Below, one piece after another: positions 1 through 6,241 of a stretch of DNA of 6,618 nucleotides. The stretch is from an uncultured Ruminococcus sp. Lineage in GTDB: Bacteria > Bacillota > Clostridia > Oscillospirales > Ruminococcaceae. The notes beneath the pieces are model-generated. The model worked only from the letters and a program-made list of their open reading frames with translations. It made no database searches and was not told the origin of the DNA. The DNA is taken from the NCBI GenBank assembly GCA_937907215.1, contig CALESG010000026.1, positions 1 through 6,618 on the forward strand, read 5' to 3'. The translations under genes were made by a program, and so were the position numbers. The stretch's first letter is position 1. Each line of letters starts with the position of its first letter.

Positions 1-27
1 AAGCCTTGTTTTTTATTATTCAAAATA

Positions 28-34
28 AAAGGAG
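28..34 (+). promoter_or_regulatory. Ribosome binding site of the cation ATPase
   Basis: AAAGGAG lies 10 nt before the ATG at 45. It favours that ATG over the in-frame ATG at 6, which has no Shine-Dalgarno sequence visible in the window and would add 13 residues (MFFIIQNKRSVNF) that do not look like the start of this family. Confidence 0.8.
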
Positions 35-44
35 TGTTAATTTT

Positions 45-2657
45 ATGGAAAAGAAAAATCACTACAACAAGTCGCCGGAAGAATTATTTTATGAATTTGA
101 TTCCGGCAAAAATGGACTTTCAGATTCTAAGGTGGTTGAAAGTCAAAAGAAATATGGCGCAAACAAACTTAATGACAAAAAGAAGAAGTCAGGATTGCAA
201 ATATTTCTGGAACAATTTAAAGATCTTCTTGTAATAATCCTCATAATTGCTGCAATTGTTTCTGCAATTACAGGTGATATTGAAAGCACAATTGTAATTC
301 TTGCTGTTATAACAATGAATGCTGTTTTGGGAATGGTTCAAACGCTCAAAGCTGAAAAATCACTTGATAATCTTAAAAAGCTTGCTGCACCTGAAGCCAA
401 AGTTATAAGAAACGGAGAAAATATTATTATCCCTTCCGAAGAAATAGTAATAGGCGACATTTTGATCCTTGAAGCTGGAGATAAAATTCCCGCAGATGGA
501 AGACTTATCGAATGTGCTTCATTACAAACAAATGAAAGTGCATTGACCGGCGAGAGTACCAATATAGATAAAAGCATGGAGCCGATTACAGGTATTGTAC
601 CTCTTGGTGACAGACACAACATGGTGTATTCCGGAAGTTTTGTTACCTACGGCAGAGGTAAATGTATTGTTACAAATATAGGAATGAATACGGAAGTAGG
701 TAAAATCGCATCGCTTTTAGAAAACGCTCAAGAAAGAAAAACACCTCTGCAAAGAACACTTGATAACTTTGGCAAAATGCTTTCAATTGCAATTCTTATA
801 ATATGTGCAGTTGTATTTGGATTGCAGCTTTTTAGAGCCGACAGTATAGGCTTTGACAGCATTATGAATTCTTTGATGTTTGCAATAGCTCTAGCAGTTG
901 CTGCGATTCCTGAGGCATTAAGTTCTATTGTAACAATAGTACTTTCATTTGGAACGCAGAAAATGTCAAAGGAAAACGCTATTATGCGTAAATTGCAGGC
1001 AGTAGAAGGACTTGGCTCTGTATCTGTAATATGTTCTGATAAGACAGGTACACTAACTCAAAACAAAATGACAGTAAGAAAAATTGTATCTAAAGGACAT
1101 ATTATTGAAGCAGATAGTGTAGACATAAGGCAATCTGAAGAACATTCACTTGTAATAGCATCTGTTTTATGTAATGACTCTTCTGTAAAAGATGGTGTGG
1201 AAATAGGAGATCCTACAGAAACAGCACTAATTCGCTTTGCACACAGCATTGGATTGGATGACAACAAAATTCGTTCAAATTATACACGTATAAGTGAAAT
1301 TCCATTTGATTCGGATAGAAAATTGATGTCTACTTTAAATGTGATAGACAAAAAGAATATTATGTTCACTAAGGGTGCTGCTGATGTGCTTTGCGACAGA
1401 ATGAACATTACATCAGCTCAGAAACAGCTTATAAAAGAGCAAACTGATGAACTTTCAAAAAAAGGTTTGCGACTTTTATGCTTTGCTTACAAGGAATTTT
1501 CTGGTGAAAGCATTGATATAGATGATGAATACAACCTTAACTATATTGGATTGATTGCAATGATGGATCCGCCGAGAATAGAATCAAAACAGGCTGTAGC
1601 AGAATGTAAAAATGCCGGAATAAAACCTGTTATGATAACAGGTGACCATATAGTTACGGCTTCTGCAATTGCAAAGGAAATTGGCATTTTAGAAAGTGCA
1701 GATGAAGCAATAGAGGGTTCTGCTCTTGATGAGATATCAGACGAAGAAATGGTGGAATTTGTCAAAAATAAATCTGTTTATGCAAGAGTTACACCAGAAC
1801 ATAAAATACGCATAGTAAAAGCTTGGCAAAACAGAAATTGTATTGTAGCAATGACTGGTGATGGAGTAAATGATGCACCAGCATTAAAGCAAGCCGATGT
1901 AGGCGTTGCAATGGGTATTACCGGTACTGAAGTATCAAAAGATGCTGCTGCAATGATTCTTGCGGATGATAATTTTGCAACAATTGTAAAGGCTGTAAAA
2001 AATGGACGAAACATTTATGAAAATATAAAGCGTTCTATTTTGTTTTTGCTTTCTGGCAATCTTGCCGGAATATTTGTAGTACTGATATGTTCACTTGCGG
2101 GATTTGATCAACCATTTGCACCGATACACTTATTATTTATAAATCTTCTTACTGATTCTCTGCCGGCTATAGCTCTTGGACTTGAACCGCATTCAGACGA
2201 TGTAATGCACATGAAGCCAAGACCTGCTAATGAATCTATTTTAACGAAAAACTTTATTGTACAAACAATAATCTCCGGTGTATGTATAGGAATAGCATCA
2301 CTTGCTGCATATATGATAGGTTGGTTTGGATTTAGTTCTTCCGGTATTGCAATGACTCTTGCATTTGCAGTACTTTGTATGTCAAGATTATGGCATGGCT
2401 TTAGCTGTAAATCAGAAAAACCTGTAATCTTTACAAAAAAGATGTTTAATAACAAAGCGGGTATTCTGGCATTTTTATTAGGAATGGTTATAGTAAATGC
2501 TGTATTTCTTATTCCTGCAATGCACGGTTTGTTTAAAATAGATACTGGATTTACAATGACACTTTTTGCAGTTGCTCATGCATTGAGTTTTGGTTCAATG
2601 CTTCTGGTTCAATGTGTTAAAGGTATAATTTCAGTATTTAAAATAACAAATAAATAA
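45..2657 (+). CDS. Calcium-translocating P-type ATPase (P2 type, PMCA/SERCA-like)
   Basis: ATP-driven cation pump of the inner membrane, expected to export Ca2+ (some close Firmicutes relatives move Mn2+). The 870-residue protein has the full family layout: N-terminal cation-ATPase domain (about 1-55), TM1-2 (about 58-98), actuator domain with TGES at 168-171, TM3-4 (about 243-303), phosphorylation loop SDKTGTLT with acceptor Asp332, nucleotide-domain motifs GDPTETAL (388-395) and KGA (443-445), MITGD (530-534), hinge TGDGVNDAP (604-612), and six more TM segments (about 664-857). Metal ligands expected from SERCA are present in TM4 (IPEAL, Glu290) and TM6 (Asn700, Thr703, Asp704). The TM5 position equivalent to SERCA Glu771 appears to be Gly675, which suggests one ion per cycle as in PMCA. 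Length is normal and there is no frameshift. It is monocistronic within the window and ends before a bidirectional terminator. The family is very sure; Ca2+ versus Mn2+ cannot be settled from sequence alone. Confidence 0.95.
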   Translation: MEKKNHYNKSPEELFYEFDSGKNGLSDSKVVESQKKYGANKLNDKKKKSGLQIFLEQFKDLLVIILIIAAIVSAITGDIESTIVILAVITMNAVLGMVQTLKAEKSLDNLKKLAAPEAKVIRNGENIIIPSEEIVIGDILILEAGDKIPADGRLIECASLQTNESALTGESTNIDKSMEPITGIVPLGDRHNMVYSGSFVTYGRGKCIVTNIGMNTEVGKIASLLENAQERKTPLQRTLDNFGKMLSIAILIICAVVFGLQLFRADSIGFDSIMNSLMFAIALAVAAIPEALSSIVTIVLSFGTQKMSKENAIMRKLQAVEGLGSVSVICSDKTGTLTQNKMTVRKIVSKGHIIEADSVDIRQSEEHSLVIASVLCNDSSVKDGVEIGDPTETALIRFAHSIGLDDNKIRSNYTRISEIPFDSDRKLMSTLNVIDKKNIMFTKGAADVLCDRMNITSAQKQLIKEQTDELSKKGLRLLCFAYKEFSGESIDIDDEYNLNYIGLIAMMDPPRIESKQAVAECKNAGIKPVMITGDHIVTASAIAKEIGILESADEAIEGSALDEISDEEMVEFVKNKSVYARVTPEHKIRIVKAWQNRNCIVAMTGDGVNDAPALKQADVGVAMGITGTEVSKDAAAMILADDNFATIVKAVKNGRNIYENIKRSILFLLSGNLAGIFVVLICSLAGFDQPFAPIHLLFINLLTDSLPAIALGLEPHSDDVMHMKPRPANESILTKNFIVQTIISGVCIGIASLAAYMIGWFGFSSSGIAMTLAFAVLCMSRLWHGFSCKSEKPVIFTKKMFNNKAGILAFLLGMVIVNAVFLIPAMHGLFKIDTGFTMTLFAVAHALSFGSMLLVQCVKGIISVFKITNK

Positions 2658-2706
2658 TATAAAGAATCAAAAGCCTTTAAAAAATAACATTGTTAACATG
2701 AAAAAT

Positions 2707-2742
2707 AAAGAACAGTCACAAGAAAAACCGTGACTGTTCTTT
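2707..2742. terminator. Bidirectional intrinsic terminator between convergent genes
   Basis: A perfect 13-bp inverted repeat (AAAGAACAGTCAC at 2707-2719, GTGACTGTTCTTT at 2730-2742) encloses a 10-nt loop. Its outer stem is A/T-rich, so each strand ends its 3' arm in a U-rich run: TTCTTTTATTTAT on the plus strand and TTCTTTATTTTTC on the minus strand. It sits in the 116-nt gap between the stop of the ATPase gene and the stop of the kinase gene, which face each other, so one hairpin can end both transcripts. The rest of this gap is AT-rich, and I see no gene in it. Confidence 0.88.
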
Positions 2743-2773
2743 TATTTATAAATATAATATATTAGAAATTTTC

Positions 2774-3601
2774 TTATTCAGTTAGCATTCCAAGACACTT
2801 TTCAAATGAAACGCCATACCAATATTTATCCTTATCTGGAAGAGTAGCTTCAATAGATTTTACAGTAAATGCTACTGCGGTGTCAAGTGCTTCTTGGAGT
2901 GAACCATTTTTTACAATAGAACCAGACAAAGCACTGGAGAAAATATCACCTGTACCATGCATTGCACAGTTAATATGCGGCATAAATGATGAGAAGAATT
3001 TATCTGTTCTTTTGTCATATGCAACCGCACCATGCATTCCATCGCCATAGCAAACTCCGGTTATTACTGCTACAGGACATCCAAGATCTGTAAGACGTTT
3101 AAGCATATCTTTTACATAGACTTCATCATATTCTTCTGTATAAGGAACTCCCAAAAGGAATGAAACTTCCGTCATATTAGGAACAATGACATCAGCTTTG
3201 CTGCAAAGTTTTTTCATTTCATCTGCAAATTCTGCCTTGAATCCAGGATACATTTTTCCTGCATCACCCATAACAGGGTCAACTACTATCATAGTATTTT
3301 CGCTTTTAAATGTGTCAAAAAAGTTTGCTACTATTTTTACCTGTTCAATAGAACCAAGATAACCGGTATATATTCCATCAAAATCAAGTCCGAGTTTATT
3401 CCAGTGATTTGAAATTGCTGAAATGTCATCTGTAAGGTCACGGAATGTATATCCTGTAAATCCACCGGTATGAGTCGAAAGTACAGCAGTGGGTATGATC
3501 GCTGTTTCCAGTCCCATAGCAGACAATATTGGAAGTGCTACTGTAAGAGAGCATTTTCCAAAACAGGAAACATCCTGTATAGTTACAATTCTTTTAAGCA
3601 T
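2774..3601 (-). CDS. Pyridoxal/pyridoxamine kinase, PdxK/PdxY type
   Basis: Phosphorylates B6 vitamers (pyridoxal, pyridoxamine, pyridoxine) with ATP in the salvage route to PLP; cytoplasmic, ribokinase fold. The 275-residue protein starts with the family's first strand (RIVTIQDVSCFGK, 4-16) and carries THTGGF (43-48) in the substrate region, VVDPVMGD (106-113), PNMTE (141-145) and the anion-hole/catalytic motif GTGD (216-219), with Asp219 the expected base. Length is usual for the family. I chose the ATG at 3599-3601 because GGAGG (3610-3614) lies 8 nt before it; the in-frame ATG five codons upstream overlaps that ribosome site and has none of its own. It is the last gene of the leftward cluster, 23 nt after ispE, and is followed by the terminator. 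A ThiD-type hydroxymethylpyrimidine kinase is the main alternative, but the N-terminal region fits PdxK/PdxY better. Which vitamer it prefers cannot be read from sequence. Confidence 0.9.
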   Translation of the reverse strand: MLKRIVTIQDVSCFGKCSLTVALPILSAMGLETAIIPTAVLSTHTGGFTGYTFRDLTDDISAISNHWNKLGLDFDGIYTGYLGSIEQVKIVANFFDTFKSENTMIVVDPVMGDAGKMYPGFKAEFADEMKKLCSKADVIVPNMTEVSFLLGVPYTEEYDEVYVKDMLKRLTDLGCPVAVITGVCYGDGMHGAVAYDKRTDKFFSSFMPHINCAMHGTGDIFSSALSGSIVKNGSLQEALDTAVAFTVKSIEATLPDKDKYWYGVSFEKCLGMLTE

Positions 3602-3609
3602 GATATGAT

Positions 3610-3614
3610 CCTCC
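3610..3614 (-). promoter_or_regulatory. Ribosome binding site fixing the pyridoxal kinase start
   Basis: GGAGG on the minus strand, 8 nt before the ATG at 3601. The alternative ATG at 3614-3616 overlaps this site and is preceded only by A/T-rich sequence, so the shorter start is preferred. Confidence 0.8.
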
Positions 3615-3624
3615 ATTAATTTTT

Positions 3625-4482
3625 TTATTTATCTGTAGTTTTACAGCATACTGCAAATGGATATTTTTTTGCCAGTACATCTCTGCATTTCCATGCAGCT
3701 CCTAAACTTTTGAATATCCCAAATACAGATGAACCGCTGCCACTCATACAGACAAAATCAGCACCCATTTTTCTCATAATGTTTCTTATAGCTGAAACAT
3801 CTTTTAAGTCAGTTATTTCTTCAAATATATTCCCACAGTATTGCCAGAGTTTATGTATATCTTCACCACATTTAAGTGCCTTCCTTAAAGCTTGAGTATT
3901 AGGATGGATCGGATTTTGAAGAGCGTCTATCCTTTTATATGCTTCTGGTGTAGATATTCCGCCTCTTCCCTTTGCTACTACAACATTAAGTTCTTTTAAA
4001 AAAGGAAGTGTTTCAAGTTTTTCTCCTATACCCTCTGCATATGCAGTTCCACCATAAATAAAAAATGGAACATCAGCACCAAGGGTAACTGCAATATCAC
4101 AAAGCTCATCGGAAGTAAGCTTACATCCGGTAAGTTTATTTAGTCCTTTTAAAACAGCAGCAGCATCGGAACTTCCGCCGCCCATACCTGCTTGAGATGG
4201 TATTCTCTTATAAAGCTGAATACTTACACCATTACGCATACCTGTTTTTTTGATAAAAGCATTGGCAGTTTTATAGGCAAGATTTTTTTCATTACATGGA
4301 ATATATGGAATATTACAAGTAATGTCTATACCGCTTTCATCCTTAAGCGATATCGTAAGTCTATCATATATAGAAACACTTTGAAATACTGTTTCCAAAA
4401 GATGATAACCATCATCTCGCTTTCCTACAACATCAAGGGCAAGATTTATTTTGGCAGGTGCATCAATTACTATGCGTTTCAT
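3625..4482 (-). CDS. ispE: 4-diphosphocytidyl-2-C-methyl-D-erythritol kinase (IspE)
   Basis: GHMP-family kinase of the MEP isoprenoid pathway. It phosphorylates the 2-hydroxyl of CDP-methylerythritol with ATP, leading towards IPP and DMAPP. The 285 residues are full length. Visible motifs are the N-terminal APAKINLALDV (8-18) with Lys11, DDGYHLLETVFQ (23-34), the glycine-rich ATP loop GMGGGSSDAA (99-108), GADVPFF (135-141) with Asp137 as the expected catalytic base (the Lys10/Asp141 pair in E. coli), and the C-terminal GHMP motif GSGSS (248-252). The start ATG overlaps the upstream aminotransferase stop as ATGA, preceded by a modest AAGGA at 6 nt, so translation is probably coupled. The pyridoxal kinase follows after 23 nt. 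No key residue is missing. IspE is normally essential where the MEP pathway is the only isoprenoid route. Confidence 0.97.
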   Translation of the reverse strand: MKRIVIDAPAKINLALDVVGKRDDGYHLLETVFQSVSIYDRLTISLKDESGIDITCNIPYIPCNEKNLAYKTANAFIKKTGMRNGVSIQLYKRIPSQAGMGGGSSDAAAVLKGLNKLTGCKLTSDELCDIAVTLGADVPFFIYGGTAYAEGIGEKLETLPFLKELNVVVAKGRGGISTPEAYKRIDALQNPIHPNTQALRKALKCGEDIHKLWQYCGNIFEEITDLKDVSAIRNIMRKMGADFVCMSGSGSSVFGIFKSLGAAWKCRDVLAKKYPFAVCCKTTDK

Positions 4483-5663
4483 ATATTATCCTTATTTTTG
4501 TGTTCAACTACAAACTCTTCTATGCATTTAAGCGCCTGCATAAGATGCTTAAGTGAATATGCATATGATACACGTATAAATCCTTCTCCGCTTTCACCAA
4601 AAGCATTACCGGGAACAACTGCAACCTTCTTTTCTTCCAAAAGCTTAGAGCAAAACTCTTCACTTGTCATTCCAGTAGTCTTTATACATGGAAATACGTA
4701 GAATGCTCCTTCCGGTTCAAAACATTTAAGACCTATACGGTTAAAACCATCAACTAAAATTCTACGGCGGACATTGTACTCATCTACCATTTTCTTTACT
4801 TCTTCATCGCATTCTTTCAGAGCAACTGAGGCAGCATATTGACTCATAGTAGGTGCACACATAATAGCATATTGATGAATCTTAAGCATCTGTGCAGCAA
4901 GCGGCTTTGGTGCACATAAATAACCCAAACGCCAGCCTGTCATGGCAAAAGCCTTTGAGAATCCGCTTACATAAATAGTGCGTTCCCACATACCTTCGAT
5001 TTCTGCAATAGAACAATGCTTTCTTTCATATGTAAGCTCTGAATAAATTTCATCAGTCAAAACCATTATATTTGTATCACGAAGAACTTCTGCAATAGCT
5101 TCAAGGTCTTCTCGGGTCATTATAGCACCTGTAGGATTATTAGGATAAGGAAGTATAAGCAGCTTTGTCTTATCTGTAATATGACTTCTTAATTCATCAG
5201 GCATAAGCTTGAATTTATTCTCTTCTTTTGTAGAAATCGGCACTGCTTTTCCGTGCATGAGTTCTACAATAGGTTTATAACAAACAAATGATGGCTCTAC
5301 AATCAGAACTTCATCATCAGGATTTACAATGGCACGTATAGCAATATCAATAGCCTCAGAACCACCTACTGTTACAATAATCTCACCGTCAGGACAATAC
5401 TTTATATCATACTTATGCTGCAAATAATCAGAGATATTTTTTCTCAAATCTGCCATACCCTGATTTGAGCTGTATACCATGCGTTTTCCTTCAATAACAT
5501 CAATTGCCTTTTTACGGACAAGCCATGGAGTCTGAAAATCAGGCTCACCAACGCCAAGGCTTATAACACCTTCCATAGTTGCAGCAAGGTCGAAAAACTT
5601 TCTTATACCAGACGGCTGCATTTCCTTGACTTTTTCGGACAAAACGGATTCATAATTTATCAC
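4479..5663 (-). CDS. PLP-dependent class I/II aminotransferase (AlaT/YugH-like)
   Basis: Fold-type I aminotransferase that moves an amino group between an amino acid and a 2-oxo acid; cytoplasmic. The 394 residues include PSGIRKFFDLA (17-27), GVGEPDF (37-43), YPNNPTG (173-179, with Asn176), TDEIY (203-207, Asp204 pairing with the PLP ring nitrogen), SGFSKAFAMTGWRLG (233-247) with the Schiff-base Lys237 and phosphate-binding Arg245, and FIRVSY (362-367) with Arg364 for the substrate carboxylate. The start is GTG at 5661-5663, chosen because AGGAGG lies 8 nt upstream and the residues it adds (YESVLSEKVKEMQPSGIRKFFD) match the family; the next Met, at residue 15, would cut into them. It follows an Lrp/AsnC gene by 45 nt, as in the B. 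subtilis yugG-yugH (alaR-alaT) pair, so alanine transaminase is my leading guess. Aspartate aminotransferase is the generic alternative; substrate is inferred from context and family likeness only. Confidence 0.93.
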   Translation of the reverse strand: MINYESVLSEKVKEMQPSGIRKFFDLAATMEGVISLGVGEPDFQTPWLVRKKAIDVIEGKRMVYSSNQGMADLRKNISDYLQHKYDIKYCPDGEIIVTVGGSEAIDIAIRAIVNPDDEVLIVEPSFVCYKPIVELMHGKAVPISTKEENKFKLMPDELRSHITDKTKLLILPYPNNPTGAIMTREDLEAIAEVLRDTNIMVLTDEIYSELTYERKHCSIAEIEGMWERTIYVSGFSKAFAMTGWRLGYLCAPKPLAAQMLKIHQYAIMCAPTMSQYAASVALKECDEEVKKMVDEYNVRRRILVDGFNRIGLKCFEPEGAFYVFPCIKTTGMTSEEFCSKLLEEKKVAVVPGNAFGESGEGFIRVSYAYSLKHLMQALKCIEEFVVEHKNKDNI

Positions 5664-5671
5664 GTAAAATT

Positions 5672-5677
5672 CCTCCT
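5672..5677 (-). promoter_or_regulatory. Strong ribosome binding site for a GTG start
   Basis: AGGAGG on the minus strand lies 8 nt before the GTG at 5663. It is the strongest Shine-Dalgarno match in the window and decides that the aminotransferase begins with GTG. Confidence 0.85.
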
Positions 5678-5694
5678 CTCACATTTTAAAAGCC

Positions 5695-5702
5695 TTATAT
5701 AA
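5695..5702 (-). promoter_or_regulatory. TTATATAA palindrome before the aminotransferase (possible -10 or operator)
   Basis: This self-complementary octamer lies in the 45-nt spacer between the Lrp-like gene and the aminotransferase, 32-39 nt before the GTG start. The same octamer occurs twice before the Lrp-like gene and, by eye, nowhere else in the window. Its position suits a -10 element or a regulator site. I see no convincing -35 box at the right distance. Confidence 0.3.
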
Positions 5703-5708
5703 AACACA

Positions 5709-6194
5709 TCACGGCAAGAAAAAGTTTCTCTCATCCTTTTCTTCATTGGAAATAGAAATTCCCTTTTCCTTATATGTTTTCAGTACAAAGTGAGTGGCAG
5801 TTGAAAGAACGCCGCTTAATGGCGCAAGCCTTTGTGAAACAAACATTGCAACATCTTTCACATTTCTTCCTGTAACAGTTACTGCAAGGTCATATGGACC
5901 AGCCATAAGTGCCAGACTTTCTACTTCATCATATGATGTAATAGTTTCTGCTATTTTTTCAAATCCGCAATCCTTTTGCGGTGTTACACGCAGTTCAATT
6001 ATAGCAGTTACTTTTTCTTCGTCATTTATCTTTTCTTCATTAACAATGGCACTGTAACCCATTATAATGCCTTGATTTTCAAGGTCTTGTATTTCCTTTT
6101 CAACTTCCTCAGCAGTTATGCCAAGCATTACTGCCAACTGCTCATTGGAAAGCCTTGAATTCTGTCTAAGTAAGGATATAAGCTTATTATTCAT
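5709..6194 (-). CDS. Lrp/AsnC family transcriptional regulator (AlaR/YugG-like)
   Basis: Small DNA-binding regulator that usually senses an amino acid and forms dimers to octamers. The 161 residues comprise an N-terminal winged helix-turn-helix (about 1-50; LISLLRQNSRLSNEQLAVML opens it and QGIIMGYSAIVN, 41-52, closes it) and a C-terminal RAM ligand/oligomer domain (about 62-142) with the family glycine-aspartate signature GPYDLAV (99-105) and LAPLSGVLSTATHFVLKTYK (123-142). A charged tail of about 19 residues follows. The ATG at 6194 is preceded by AAAGGG (6205-6210) at 10 nt. Its stop lies 45 nt before the aminotransferase start, and this regulator-aminotransferase order is known from Firmicutes, so that gene is its likely target. 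Autoregulation is common in the family; the twin octamers just upstream are candidate sites. Ligand (alanine?) is inference. Confidence 0.93.
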   Translation of the reverse strand: MNNKLISLLRQNSRLSNEQLAVMLGITAEEVEKEIQDLENQGIIMGYSAIVNEEKINDEEKVTAIIELRVTPQKDCGFEKIAETITSYDEVESLALMAGPYDLAVTVTGRNVKDVAMFVSQRLAPLSGVLSTATHFVLKTYKEKGISISNEEKDERNFFLP

Positions 6195-6219
6195 TGTAAT
6201 ATTTCCCTTTCTAAATTAT

Positions 6220-6241
6220 TTTTTATATAATTTTTATATAA
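6220..6241 (-). repeat. Tandem 11-bp direct repeat with twin TTATATAA palindromes
   Basis: TTTTTATATAA (plus-strand reading) occurs twice back to back, at 6220-6230 and 6231-6241. Each copy contains the palindrome TTATATAA (6223-6230 and 6234-6241), with centres 11 bp apart, about one helical turn. The array covers the last codons and the stop of the PHP gene and lies 29-47 nt before the Lrp-like start. It may be an operator, part of a promoter, or just AT-rich drift in a gene tail. Confidence 0.5.

Noticed and set aside
6..44. 13-residue N-terminal extension of the ATPase from the ATG at 6
   Set aside because: No ribosome site is visible before it, and AAAGGAG directly serves the ATG at 45; the extra residues resemble translated leader.
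2108..2455. 115-codon open frame on the minus strand
   Set aside because: It is the antisense of the ATPase TM6-TM8 region and has no family features.
2691..2698. TGTTAACA palindrome downstream of the ATPase
   Set aside because: Only 8 bp in AT-rich spacer and a single copy; nothing supports a function.
3602..3616. Earlier ATG for the pyridoxal kinase (adds MEDHI)
   Set aside because: It overlaps the GGAGG that serves the ATG at 3601, has no ribosome site of its own, and the family starts at the KRIVTIQD strand.
4192..4701. 169-codon open frame on the plus strand
   Set aside because: It lies antisense across ispE and the aminotransferase, both strongly supported by motifs; it has no ribosome site or recognisable domain.
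4479..5663. Aminotransferase as HisC, partner of the histidinol-phosphatase-like gene
   Set aside because: The PSGIRKFFDLA and SGFSKAFAMTGWRLG segments fit the AspAT/AlaT-like group, not HisC, and the direct neighbour is an Lrp regulator.
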